DNA of 12,123 nt from Opitutaceae bacterium (GTDB lineage Bacteria; Verrucomicrobiota; Verrucomicrobiia; Opitutales; Opitutaceae). Of the stretch, positions 4,863 through 12,123 are shown in pieces; within the stretch, counting starts at the first letter, position 1, and every line of letters begins with the position of its first letter. The notes under the pieces are model-generated. The model made no database searches. It was not told where the DNA came from and saw only the letters and a program-made list of their open reading frames with translations. Made by a program: the position numbers and the translations under genes. Location of the stretch: assembly GCA_024233285.1 (NCBI GenBank), contig JACKPU010000016.1, positions 1 through 12,123 on the forward strand, in the 5' to 3' direction.

Positions 4863-7800
4863 ATGACCTACCCCCGTAGTCTGTATTCCTCCCCCGCCAC
4901 CGTTGTTCTCAGGTTCCTTTTCGTATGTCTCCTGTCCGCCGGCTTGGCCTGCGCCGCCGCGGTCAAAAAGAAATACGATCTGCCCGGGGCGGATGCCGCC
5001 CAAACCCTCAAAGCCTTCTCCGATCAATCGGGCGAGCAGATCGTTTATCCGGTGGAACGAGTCAAAGGTGTGCAAACCAACGCGATCAAGGGCGAGTTTA
5101 CGGCCCGTGAGGCGCTCGACCTGATGCTGGCAGGGACCGGACTCTCAGTGGTGCAGGATGATCGCACCGGTGCATTTACGGTGCGACGGAATGATCCGCC
5201 GCAGGTGCCGGTCCGACCTGATGTCAGCGATGGGTCAACTGCGGCCACCAACGGTGCCGACGGCACGATTCGCATGGCCCGGCTGGAGGTGCTGGGCACC
5301 CGCATCCGGCAGACCGAGGCCTTTGGCCCGGCGCCTATGTCGAACTACGACGACGAATACATCCGCGCTTCCGGGGCCCTTACCTTGGCGGATTTCCTCA
5401 ACCGGCTGCCGCAAAATTATGCCGGCATCTCGGCGGGTCGGGGCAGCACGCCCAATGAACTCAATCCCGAGTTCGGCTCCCGCACAGAAACGACAACCCC
5501 GCCCTTCAACTTTGTGCTCGGCGCGTCGGCCGTCCCCGCGAATGCCACCGGCCAGTCCGGCGTAGGCCTGCGTGGTCTGGGTGCCGGCTCCACTCTGGTG
5601 TTGGTTGACGGCCGGCGGGTGGCCCAGTCCAGCGTGGGCAACGCCGGCACCGATTCCCGGCAGGGCTTCGTCGATCTGAACACGATTCCGCTGGGTATGG
5701 TTGAGCGGATCGAAGTCGTCACTGACGGCACCTCGGCCCTTTACGGCGCCGATGCCGTCGCGGGTGTGATCAACATCGTGCTTAAGAAGAACTGGTCGGG
5801 CAGTGAACTGAGCGCCCGCTACAAGGGCGCCTTTGACGGGGGCGGCCATGAACGCTCGCTGTCATTGATCCACGGTTTCAATCACGGTCCGCTGCACGGC
5901 ACTGTGGGGCTCGACTACTATAAACGCGCCGACCTTAAGGCCGATCAGCGTTCCTTTTCCCGACAACAGGACCATACCGGCATCGTTGAGGGTTATGACC
6001 CCGTGACTGGGGCTCCGGTCTACGGCAGCAATTATCTTCTGAACTATGGTTATCCCGCCACCGTCCAGGCCCGGACGGGCAACCTCAACGGGGTCACCGC
6101 CAACGGCAATCCCACCCGCGTCGCCCTCGCGCCTGGTGGACTGACTGCTACTCCCACGAACACCACCGGTTTCATTGGCGTGGCGCCCACTGGCACCGCC
6201 ACGCTCGCCAGTGCATCTGGCGCCCGCCGCGGTAATTCAGCGGAGTTTCTGGACCTGATTCCTCCTTCGGAACGCAAGGCCCTGACCGCCAATCTCGGCT
6301 ACCGTTTGCCATATGCGATGGAGGCCTACACGCGTTACAGCTACTCGAATGTCCAGGGCTCCTTTTCCAGCCAGCCGCCCATCTTTGCGGCCTCGGCCTC
6401 CACGGGTTTTGGCAATTTTGCCAGTATCGTTCCCGCCGCCTACAACCCCTTCGGTCAGGATGTGCTCGTGGGCATGATTGCCTACGAATTCGGCAGCGTG
6501 GTGCAAAGCACCGAAACCACCGCTAATAACCTGCTCGTTGGCCTGAAGGGGACGTGGGGGGAGACCTGGCAGTGGGATGTTTCGGCCGGTTGGCAAAAAC
6601 AGGATTTTAGTCGGGTCACGCGTGACTTCAACGGCGCGTTGATAACCGCGGCGTTAGCCAATCCCGATGCGAGCCAGCGCATCAATCCCTTTGTGGATGC
6701 CCGGGCGGAAGGCGCCCCGGATCAAAGCGCCCTCTTTGACCGGATGGCGCGCTACATCACCTTCGATGGCATCACCAAGCAGACCAATGTCGATTTCATC
6801 GCCGATGGCGGCCTGTTCGACCTGCCCGGCGGCCAGACGAAAATGGCGGCCGGGTTGTCGTATGAATACGCGGAAAATTCCGGCCGGTCTGTCACGCCCA
6901 GCGCGGCCCTTACCCCGGTGGTGACCACCACGACCACTGGTGGCAGTCGCAAGACGCAAGCGGTGTTTTCCGAACTCTCCGTGCCCCTGTTTGGCCAATC
7001 GAACGCCCGCGCCGGATTGCAGCGCTTTGACCTGCAGCTTGCCATACGTTACGAGGATCGTAGTGATGCCGGCAGCGTCAGTGTGCCCAAGGTGGGCTTC
7101 ACCTGGGCGCCGGCGCGTCCGGTGCTGCTACGGGGCAGCTACTCCGAAGGTTACCGCGCGCCTTCGCTGACGGAGTATCAGCAGGTGGTCGGCGGCACCT
7201 TCACTACCAATTCGCTGCGTGACCCCCGGAGGGGCAACAACGTGACTCCCGGCGTCCGGGTGACCCGGGCCGCCAACACCGGCCTTGAGCCTGAGACCTC
7301 ATCGACCGAGTTTCTCGGTTTGGTGTTGGAGCCGCCGTCCGTCGAAGGGCTTTCCCTGCAGTTCAATTATTACCGCACGGAGCAGAAGAATGTGATCCAG
7401 GTGCTCACCGAGCAGCAGATCGTCAATAACGAGGCTTCATTTGCCGACCGCGTGATTCGCGCCGCAGCCGACCCCACCGACATTGCCAACGGCTGGCCGG
7501 GGCGTATCACCGAGGTCAACCGGGCGTTGATTAATTTCGGCCGCGTGCGCAATCACTCGTTGGATTTTGCCGCTGAATACCGCCTGCCTTGGCAGGAATT
7601 CGGCAGCTGGCGCCTGGGTTTGAATGCGAGCCGCACCCTCAAATCCGAACGGGAAGTGCGCCCCGGCGAACCGGTCATTGACGACATCAGTGATACACTT
7701 AGCCCGCCCAAGTGGCGCGTGGCAGGTTCACTCTTTTGGTCCAAGGGGCCTTTCAGTGCCTCGATGTTTGTGAACTATCTAAGCGGTTTTGAGACCAACA

Positions 7801-8042
7801 CCGGTGGCAACACGCGCGCCCCGGGCTCCATTCCCTCGCAAATGGTGATTGATGCGCGACTGGGCTACGAATTCCAAAAAGGCCTGATCCGCGAGTATCT
7901 CAAGGGCACCAAAGTCAGTCTCGGCATCGGTAATGTCCTCGATGAAGAGCCGCCGTTCTCGGACACCATCTTTGGTTACAACGGCGCTTTGCACAGTCCC
8001 CTCGGCCGCACCTATGAGTTCGCTTTGAGCATTCCGTTCTAA
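4863..8042 (+). CDS. TonB-dependent outer membrane receptor with N-terminal STN signalling domain
   Basis: The receptor has 1059 residues. The signal peptide has a hydrophobic core at about 14-33, ending CAAA. The STN domain is at about 36-108 (KKYDLPGADAAQTLKAFSDQ, AREALDLMLAGTGL, TGAFTVRR). A TonB-box-like stretch, ARLEVLGTR, is at 139-147. The plug spans about 150-310, with VGLRGLGAGSTLVLVDGRR, VERIEVVTDGTSALYGADA and GVINIVLKK. The rest is the beta-barrel, ending GRTYEFALSIPF with the terminal Phe expected for outer membrane insertion. I chose the ATG at 4863 because it starts the signal peptide; an in-frame ATG at 4803 adds 20 residues and lies inside the inverted repeat. An STN domain next to sigma/FecR genes indicates a FecA-type transducer that both imports and signals. 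The ligand (siderophore, glycan fragment or other) cannot be told from the sequence. Confidence 0.95.
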   Translation: MTYPRSLYSSPATVVLRFLFVCLLSAGLACAAAVKKKYDLPGADAAQTLKAFSDQSGEQIVYPVERVKGVQTNAIKGEFTAREALDLMLAGTGLSVVQDDRTGAFTVRRNDPPQVPVRPDVSDGSTAATNGADGTIRMARLEVLGTRIRQTEAFGPAPMSNYDDEYIRASGALTLADFLNRLPQNYAGISAGRGSTPNELNPEFGSRTETTTPPFNFVLGASAVPANATGQSGVGLRGLGAGSTLVLVDGRRVAQSSVGNAGTDSRQGFVDLNTIPLGMVERIEVVTDGTSALYGADAVAGVINIVLKKNWSGSELSARYKGAFDGGGHERSLSLIHGFNHGPLHGTVGLDYYKRADLKADQRSFSRQQDHTGIVEGYDPVTGAPVYGSNYLLNYGYPATVQARTGNLNGVTANGNPTRVALAPGGLTATPTNTTGFIGVAPTGTATLASASGARRGNSAEFLDLIPPSERKALTANLGYRLPYAMEAYTRYSYSNVQGSFSSQPPIFAASASTGFGNFASIVPAAYNPFGQDVLVGMIAYEFGSVVQSTETTANNLLVGLKGTWGETWQWDVSAGWQKQDFSRVTRDFNGALITAALANPDASQRINPFVDARAEGAPDQSALFDRMARYITFDGITKQTNVDFIADGGLFDLPGGQTKMAAGLSYEYAENSGRSVTPSAALTPVVTTTTTGGSRKTQAVFSELSVPLFGQSNARAGLQRFDLQLAIRYEDRSDAGSVSVPKVGFTWAPARPVLLRGSYSEGYRAPSLTEYQQVVGGTFTTNSLRDPRRGNNVTPGVRVTRAANTGLEPETSSTEFLGLVLEPPSVEGLSLQFNYYRTEQKNVIQVLTEQQIVNNEASFADRVIRAAADPTDIANGWPGRITEVNRALINFGRVRNHSLDFAAEYRLPWQEFGSWRLGLNASRTLKSEREVRPGEPVIDDISDTLSPPKWRVAGSLFWSKGPFSASMFVNYLSGFETNTGGNTRAPGSIPSQMVIDARLGYEFQKGLIREYLKGTKVSLGIGNVLDEEPPFSDTIFGYNGALHSPLGRTYEFALSIPF

Positions 8043-8143
8043 AGGCACCGGGACGCGCGCCCCAACCGAGCGCCGCGGTCGCTGCCGTGCTGCGCGCCGG
8101 CCGTGATCCCGCTCTTCCTGTATCAACCTACCGATTTAAAATT

Positions 8144-9370
8144 ATGAAAAAACTCATTTTGGTTTTGCTCCTGTCCTGCCTGGCCGTCCATGCGGCTGAT
8201 CAAGCCGTCCGCCCGCCCTTCCTGCCCAGTTACGGCAAAACCAAGATCGGAGAGACCCTGGTGGAGGTGACGTTGCTGGATGCCGCCGGCACTGCCGTGA
8301 AATTGTCGGACCTCACCGCCGGCAAAACCGCCGTGTTGTCCTTTTGGAAAGCCGGCGCAGGCATGACCGATGAAGGCCTGACCATGCTTGAGGCCTGGGC
8401 GCGCAGATACGCCGATCAAGGAGTGTTGTTTGTTGGCATCGCGGCCTACGGCAGTTGGGAAAATCATCAGGCCTGGCTCCAACAGCATGGGGCCACACTG
8501 TCCTTCCCTGTGCTGTTTGACCCCGCCGGCGGGCTCAACCCCGGCAAACCGGTTTCGGAGATGAACGATGAGGAACAAGCGGCTTTTCGGCAGCAGATGC
8601 GCGACCATTATGCCCGGGTCGTGCCCATGCAGCTGGCGGGGGGAATGATGGCGCCGCTACCGCATCACGTCGTGATGGATCCTCAGGGTCGGTTGCTGGG
8701 CTTTTACACCAAGGCCAGCTCACCGACTAAGGAGGGCCTCGGCAATCTCCTCTTGCGTGCCGGCATCAAACTGATGCCGGAGGACATGCCGGCCAAAGTT
8801 TGGTCGGATGAGGACATTGCTGCCGCCATGCCCAAACCGGAGCCGAGGGTAGAGTTGCGCGCAGTTGGCACCATGGCCCCTGATTTCGAAAGCATCGATG
8901 CGGCGGGCAACGTGGTGCGCGTGTCGGACTTCAAGGGCCGGGTGGTGGTGCTGGATTTTTGGGCAACGTGGTGCGGTCCTTGTATTGCATCGATGCCCCA
9001 CACACAGGAAGTGGCAGCAAAATACCAAGACCAAGGGGTGTTGGTGTTGGCCGCTTGCACTAGTGACCGCCGCGCCCTGTTTGAAAAATGGGTTGCTGCT
9101 AATCAGAGTAAGTATCCCGACATCATCTTCACCCATGATCCTTTGGAAAAGTCGGTCGATCGTGTGGCCCGAAAACTCTACGGAGTCGGCGGCATACCCC
9201 AGCAATTTGTGATCGACCGGGAGGGCCGCATTGTCGCGCATATCACCGGCTATCTCAAGGGAGAGGCCATCCTCGACGCCGCCTTGGCCCAAGCCGGGAT
9301 CAAAGTGGATCCGGCTCTGATCGCCAAGGGCGCCAAAGACCTCGAGGCTCGTAAGAGCATGGCACGCTAG
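8144..9370 (+). CDS. secreted tandem thioredoxin-like (TlpA/ResA-type) protein with one degenerate domain
   Basis: The protein has 408 residues. The signal sequence MKKLILVLLLSCLAVHA ends at either A17 or, if LLSC acts as a lipobox, C12, so it may be a lipoprotein. The first thioredoxin-like domain (about 34-210) has FWKAGAGMT where the active site should be, so both cysteines are lost (A72 and T75 by alignment). It also carries an insertion of about 40 residues before its presumed cis-Pro region PLPHHVV. The second domain (about 240-388) is complete: FWATWCGPC with C277 and C280, and cis-Pro in GGIPQQFVID (P352). It would act as a periplasmic thiol reductase or thiol-disulfide exchanger, substrate unknown. 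It starts 101 bp after the receptor stop on the same strand. That gap is GC-rich, with no clear terminator. The ATG at 8144 is set by the signal peptide and has no evident Shine-Dalgarno site. Confidence 0.92.
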   Translation: MKKLILVLLLSCLAVHAADQAVRPPFLPSYGKTKIGETLVEVTLLDAAGTAVKLSDLTAGKTAVLSFWKAGAGMTDEGLTMLEAWARRYADQGVLFVGIAAYGSWENHQAWLQQHGATLSFPVLFDPAGGLNPGKPVSEMNDEEQAAFRQQMRDHYARVVPMQLAGGMMAPLPHHVVMDPQGRLLGFYTKASSPTKEGLGNLLLRAGIKLMPEDMPAKVWSDEDIAAAMPKPEPRVELRAVGTMAPDFESIDAAGNVVRVSDFKGRVVVLDFWATWCGPCIASMPHTQEVAAKYQDQGVLVLAACTSDRRALFEKWVAANQSKYPDIIFTHDPLEKSVDRVARKLYGVGGIPQQFVIDREGRIVAHITGYLKGEAILDAALAQAGIKVDPALIAKGAKDLEARKSMAR

Positions 9371-9423
9371 TAGCATTTATGTTGTGTGGACCGGGTCGGT
9401 CTGTTCATGCAGCCGGCCCAGTC

Positions 9424-9428
9424 AAAGG
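9424..9428 (+). promoter_or_regulatory. ribosome binding site deciding the LuxR-type start
   Basis: AAAGG lies 7 nt before the ATG at 9436, whereas the upstream in-frame ATG at 9379 has nothing comparable. This favours the shorter protein. Confidence 0.45.
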
Positions 9429-9435
9429 TATCTCC

Positions 9436-9723
9436 ATGTTGTCGTTTGGTTCTGAATCAAAATCCGTTGCGGCTCCAGCGACGTTAGCCCCGACCATGAG
9501 TTGGCGGGATTTCTCTGCCTCAGCGGCGATCAATGCACCCCTGTTGGAAAAGCTTTCGCCTGCGGAGCAGGCGGTTGCGCTGCAACTGGCGCAAGGGTTA
9601 AGTAATGCCGAAATCGCCCGCGTATTGGGCAAATCAAAGTTCACGGTAAAAAGTCAGGTGTCGTCTATTTTGATCAAGCTTGGGGTGGCGTCCCGCACCA
9701 AGCTCATTGTATTGCTGCGCTGA
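9436..9723 (+). CDS. small stand-alone LuxR/GerE-type helix-turn-helix regulator
   Basis: The 95-residue protein consists of a low-complexity N-terminus and a LuxR-type DNA-binding domain at about 39-95: LSPAEQAVALQLAQGLSNAE, the recognition-helix region VLGKSKFTVKSQ, and ILIKLGVASRTKLIVLL. This matches the GerE consensus (LTxREREVLxLLAxGLSNKEIA, TVKxHxxxIxxKLGVxxRTxL). There is no receiver, PAS or autoinducer domain, so either it is constitutive or it partners another protein. An alternative ATG at 9379 would give 114 residues and start 8 bp after the thioredoxin-like gene. I prefer 9436 because of its ribosome site. It lies between the two sigma/FecR/receptor modules, pointing the same way, so it may be cotranscribed with module 1 and act on either module; that is inference. 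Confidence 0.85.
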   Translation: MLSFGSESKSVAAPATLAPTMSWRDFSASAAINAPLLEKLSPAEQAVALQLAQGLSNAEIARVLGKSKFTVKSQVSSILIKLGVASRTKLIVLLR

Positions 9724-9757
9724 ATGCCGGACAGGCCATAGACGAACGAAGCCGCGG

Positions 9758-9781
9758 AAACCGTAACGAAATTTGCGGTTT
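9758..9781 (+). terminator. 9-bp stem-loop between the LuxR-type gene and second sigma gene
   Basis: AAACCGTAA (9758-9766) pairs with TTGCGGTTT (9773-9781), eight Watson-Crick pairs and one G-U, around the 6-nt loop CGAAAT. It starts 34 nt after the LuxR-type stop and lies 66 nt before the next ATG. The stem is only moderately GC-rich and no T-run follows, so it could be a weak terminator, an attenuator or an operator dyad for the second sigma gene. Confidence 0.4.
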
Positions 9782-9847
9782 AGCCTTCCGGTGGCACAAA
9801 CGGCTCGATTTTCCCGGCTGGGCGGCGGATTTTGTCCAAGCAACGTC

Positions 9848-10378
9848 ATGTCGCCTGAAGCCGATCCCGAGCTATCGCTTTGGTTTGAGACGGAAGTCCA
9901 GCCCCACCGGCCGGCCTTGCGGGCGTGGCTGTTGGCCCGGTTTCCCACCTTGCCCGACGTGGACGATCTCGTGCAAGAAAGTTTTGCCCGGCTGATGCAG
10001 GCTTATGCCGGCGGCCCCATCCGCTCGGCCCGCGCCCTTTTATTCACCACAGCTCGCAACCTAGCTCTAGATGCCGTGCGCCGGCAGCGTGTTGTTGCCT
10101 TCGAACCCATTACGGCCGACACCGATCCGTCCGTCTTAATGGACAGGACCGACGTGGTTGCGGCGGTTGCCAAACAACAGGAACTCGAACTCTTGACCAA
10201 GGCCATCCAGACCCTGCCTGAACGCATGCGCCAGATCTTCACCTTGCGCACGGCCTATGGCCTGACCCAAAAGCAGATTGCCGAGAAACTGGCGATTTCC
10301 GAAAGCACGGTGGAAAAGCAGATGGCCGCGGGCATCCGCCAATGCGCGGCCTTCTTCGCCCGGGGAGGTGCCCGATGA
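9848..10378 (+). CDS. FecI-like ECF RNA polymerase sigma factor (module 2)
   Basis: This 176-residue protein is a clear paralogue of the sigma factor encoded at 3180. The shared order is VQPH, AWL..RFPTL, VQESFARLM (region 2), the nearly identical RALLFTTARNLALDAVRRQR, then ELELLTKAIQTLPERMRQIF and the HTH QKQIAEKLAISESTVEKQ (region 4). The acidic DVDDLVQE motif is closer to the family consensus than in the first copy. I chose the ATG at 9848 because its N-terminus aligns with the paralogue. A TTG at 9773 extends the frame by 25 residues but overlaps the stem-loop. Its stop overlaps the FecR start by four bases (ATGA), which suggests strict translational coupling and near-equal production of sigma and regulator. 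Confidence 0.95.
   Translation: MSPEADPELSLWFETEVQPHRPALRAWLLARFPTLPDVDDLVQESFARLMQAYAGGPIRSARALLFTTARNLALDAVRRQRVVAFEPITADTDPSVLMDRTDVVAAVAKQQELELLTKAIQTLPERMRQIFTLRTAYGLTQKQIAEKLAISESTVEKQMAAGIRQCAAFFARGGAR
10362..10368 (+). promoter_or_regulatory. strong ribosome binding site of the second FecR gene
   Basis: GGGGAGG lies 6 nt before the ATG at 10375, within the end of the sigma gene. It is the best Shine-Dalgarno site seen in the window and fixes the start, against a second in-frame ATG at 10384. Confidence 0.65.
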
Positions 10379-11403
10379 GACCCATGTCGCCGCATGATGA
10401 CATCCCGGCGGAGATGCTGGACGCCGCCGCCGTCTGGCTGGCCCGGCGTGACCGCGGCCTGACGCCGGCGGAGCAGGATGAATACATGCAATGGCTGGCC
10501 GCCGATCCGCGCCACGCCGAGGCCTTTGGCCGTCACGCCGCGACCCTGGAGCGCATGATGCAGCTTTACGAATGGACCCCGGCCCACGACACCGAACCCA
10601 ATCCGGATCTCTTTGCTCCTCCCCCCGCGCGACGTCGATTCTGGCCGGTTTGGACCGGGGTCGGATTGGCTGCGGCCGCGGCCCTCACGCTTCTTCTATC
10701 ACTAAGCCGCCCCGCCGAACGGGCGGCCGCGATCGCGCCGGTGGCGCAATCCTATCTGCGCGTCAACGAGCGCATGGCGCTGCCCGATGGTTCGCGGGCC
10801 GAACTCAAGGACGGCACGCAGTTGGTTGTGCAATATTCCGAGGTCGAGCGGCGCGTGAGGCTGAATGGCGGCGAGGTCCACTTCACCGTGTGGAAAGATC
10901 CGCAACGCCCCTTTGTGGTGGAAGCCGCGGGCATTGAGGTGCGCGCGATCGGCACGGCTTTCAACGTCCGGTTGCAGCCGGACGAGGTGCAGGTGCTGGT
11001 GACCGAAGGCCGGGTGCAGGTGGATGCGCCACAGGACCCGGTGTCCGGCGCGGGGATGCCGGTGACGATGCTGTCCAAGGGGCAAAAGGCCATCGTGCCG
11101 CGGTCAGCGCAGGTCGGTCCTGTGGTGGAGCCGGTGACGGCGGTGGATATTGCTCGTGAACTCGCGTGGCAGGCCCCGCGCTTGCAGTTCCAAGAAACCC
11201 CGCTGGCCGCCGCCGTGGCGGAATTTAACCGGCTCAACCGTCATCAGCTCGAATTGGCTGATCCTGCGCTCGAAGAGCTGCGTATCGGCGGCACCTTCCG
11301 GCCCGACAATGTCGACGGGTTCGTCCGCCTGCTCAACACGACGCTCGGCCTTGATGCCGAGCCGAGCGGTCCGGATCGCACGGTTCTCCGTCGCGCGCCG
11401 TGA
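10375..11403 (+). CDS. FecR-like anti-sigma/sigma regulator, single-pass inner membrane protein (module 2)
   Basis: The protein has 342 residues and is paralogous to the FecR of module 1. The cytoplasmic N-terminal domain has WLARRDRGLTPAEQDEYMQW (21-40) and AADPRHAEAF. The transmembrane helix is at about 92-110. The periplasmic FecR domain (about 125-220) has MALPDGSRAELKDGTQL, NGGEVHFTVWKDPQRPFVVE and AIGTAFNV. The C-terminal STN/DUF4974-like domain (about 265-340) has FQETPLAAAVAEFNRLN and IGGTFRPDNVDGFVRLL. It is expected to bind the sigma factor encoded just upstream and to receive the signal from the receptor encoded just downstream. The tail is rich in Ala, Pro and charged residues. 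The start is supported by the strong ribosome site and the 4-bp overlap. Confidence 0.94.
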   Translation: MRPMSPHDDIPAEMLDAAAVWLARRDRGLTPAEQDEYMQWLAADPRHAEAFGRHAATLERMMQLYEWTPAHDTEPNPDLFAPPPARRRFWPVWTGVGLAAAAALTLLLSLSRPAERAAAIAPVAQSYLRVNERMALPDGSRAELKDGTQLVVQYSEVERRVRLNGGEVHFTVWKDPQRPFVVEAAGIEVRAIGTAFNVRLQPDEVQVLVTEGRVQVDAPQDPVSGAGMPVTMLSKGQKAIVPRSAQVGPVVEPVTAVDIARELAWQAPRLQFQETPLAAAVAEFNRLNRHQLELADPALEELRIGGTFRPDNVDGFVRLLNTTLGLDAEPSGPDRTVLRRAP

Positions 11404-11429
11404 CGCTCTTGCGCGGACAAATTGTTACG

Positions 11430-11490
11430 GGTTGGTGTCACTGCTTCGTCTAGACTGGTGACGCCGGAAGTCCCGGCTTCCCAACCAACC
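11430..11490 (+). promoter_or_regulatory. structured leader of the second TonB receptor gene, with competing stems
   Basis: Three possible stems lie between the FecR stop and the receptor ATG. GGTGTCAC (11434-11441) pairs with GTGACGCC (11458-11465), 8 pairs including one G-U. GGAAG (11466-11470) pairs with CTTCC (11477-11481). GGTTGGT (11430-11436) pairs with ACCAACC (11484-11490). The first and third share bases 11434-11436 and so exclude each other. The last arm ends 6 nt before the start codon. GTCTAGAC (11448-11455) is also a palindrome. Confidence 0.35.
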
Positions 11491-11496
11491 TGCCCC

Positions 11497-12123
11497 ATGC
11501 GATCACTGTTAATCCTCCTGCGCGCCGCCCTGGCCGGCGCTTTGCTTTTGTCCGTTGCCTTCGCCGCCGACAGCAAACGAAAGTCCTACGATATCCCGGC
11601 GGGCGATGCCGGCCAGGCCCTGCGGGAATTTTCCGCCGTATCGGGCCTTGAGGTTTTGTTTGCCGCCGAGGCCGTGCGCGGGGTCAGGACGGCCGCGGTG
11701 CGCGGAGATTTGACCGCCCAAGAGGCGATTGAGCTGCTGTTGGCCGACACCGGTCTGACTGCCACACAGGACCGGGCCACCGGTGCCTTCGCCGTGCGAA
11801 AGGCGATGGCTCCCAAAGCAGATGATGCGGCGGTCTCAGAGAACGACCAATCCACCATGGACCGGACCAGTGAACAATTGGTCACTCTTAAGGAGTTCAC
11901 CGTGACCGGTTCACGTTTGCGAACCAATTCCGGCGAATATCAAATCCAACCCGTCCAAACTTTCACCAGCCTGGACATTGAACGCACCGGTGCCGCCAAC
12001 TTGGCGCAGCTTTTCCAATACATACCGGCCGTTACGAGCTACACCACCGGTATCGGTTCCGAGTCGGTTAACAGCAGCATTGGATCCAATCTGGGGGCTG
12101 GGCAGACCCCTTCGCGCACCAAT
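11497..12123 (+). CDS. TonB-dependent receptor with STN domain, N-terminal part (cut by window end)
   Basis: The reading frame is open for 209 codons from the ATG at 11497 to the last base, with no stop. The signal peptide MRSLLILLRAALAGALLLS ends near AFA (21-23). The STN domain is at about 29-103: KSYDIPAGDAGQALREFSAV, LEVLFAAEAVRGV, AQEAIELLLADTGL and GAFAVRK. A linker follows, then the TonB-box-like VTLKEFTVTGSRL and the start of the plug (SLDIERTGAANLAQLFQYIP). It is the same type of receptor as the one encoded at 4863, but the linker and plug differ clearly, so the ligand is probably different. It follows the second sigma/FecR pair by 93 bp, completing a FecI-FecR-FecA-type signalling unit. 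The barrel and C-terminus lie outside the window. Confidence 0.93.
   Translation, partial: MRSLLILLRAALAGALLLSVAFAADSKRKSYDIPAGDAGQALREFSAVSGLEVLFAAEAVRGVRTAAVRGDLTAQEAIELLLADTGLTATQDRATGAFAVRKAMAPKADDAAVSENDQSTMDRTSEQLVTLKEFTVTGSRLRTNSGEYQIQPVQTFTSLDIERTGAANLAQLFQYIPAVTSYTTGIGSESVNSSIGSNLGAGQTPSRTN

Noticed and set aside
5235..5849. 204-codon open frame on the - strand
   Set aside because: Antisense to the STN/plug region of the receptor; composition is that of a shadow frame in GC-rich sequence.
8720..9376. 218-codon open frame on the - strand
   Set aside because: Antisense to the thioredoxin-like gene; His/Gly-rich with no domain.
9773..9847. TTG-initiated extension of the second sigma gene
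   Set aside because: The extra residues do not align with the paralogue, and the extension overlaps the stem-loop at 9758-9781.
1..12123. tRNA, rRNA, CRISPR repeats or known riboswitch classes
   Set aside because: No regularly spaced direct repeats, no cloverleaf-like or rRNA-like stretch and no recognisable riboswitch core were seen by eye on either strand.

Overview
This 12.1 kb window is bacterial, and every intact gene is on the + strand. The best guess for the source is a Verrucomicrobiota bacterium of the Opitutaceae type. This is inferred from paralogous ECF-sigma/FecR/TonB-receptor modules, receptors carrying an N-terminal STN domain, and frequent starts without a Shine-Dalgarno site. 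No marker gene is present to prove the taxonomy.

Left part (about 190-2725): a compact three-gene operon for gas (probably nitric oxide) sensing. It encodes a stand-alone CheY-like receiver, an H-NOX haem protein, and a soluble histidine kinase. The kinase begins with an HNOBA domain (the H-NOX partner domain known from soluble guanylate cyclase), followed by a GAF-like region and a HisKA/HATPase core. Together they look like the sensor half of a guanylate cyclase split over two proteins and wired to a two-component system. The response regulator has no output domain, so the final effector is not visible here.

Junction (2726-3179): about 450 bp without an intact gene. On the - strand it holds a frameshifted relic of an IS3-family transposase OrfA. 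The flanks hold short hairpins or dyads. GC content rises across this junction, from roughly 45-57% in sampled lines of the H-NOX operon to about 60-70% in sampled lines to the right, so the sensing cassette may have a different history from the rest.

Right part (3180-12123): two tandem cell-surface signalling/uptake modules. Module 1 is a FecI-like ECF sigma factor, a FecR-like anti-sigma regulator, a 1059-residue STN-containing TonB-dependent receptor, a secreted protein with two thioredoxin-like domains (only the second keeps a CxxC), and a small LuxR-type HTH protein. Module 2 is a second sigma/FecR pair with an ATGA overlap, then the first 209 codons of a second STN-containing receptor that runs off the window. 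The expected logic is that ligand binding at the receptor is passed through its periplasmic STN domain to FecR, which then controls the sigma factor. The ligands cannot be read from the sequence. Both receptor genes are preceded by roughly 95-100 bp leaders containing inverted repeats.

No tRNA, rRNA, CRISPR array or intact mobile element was seen.
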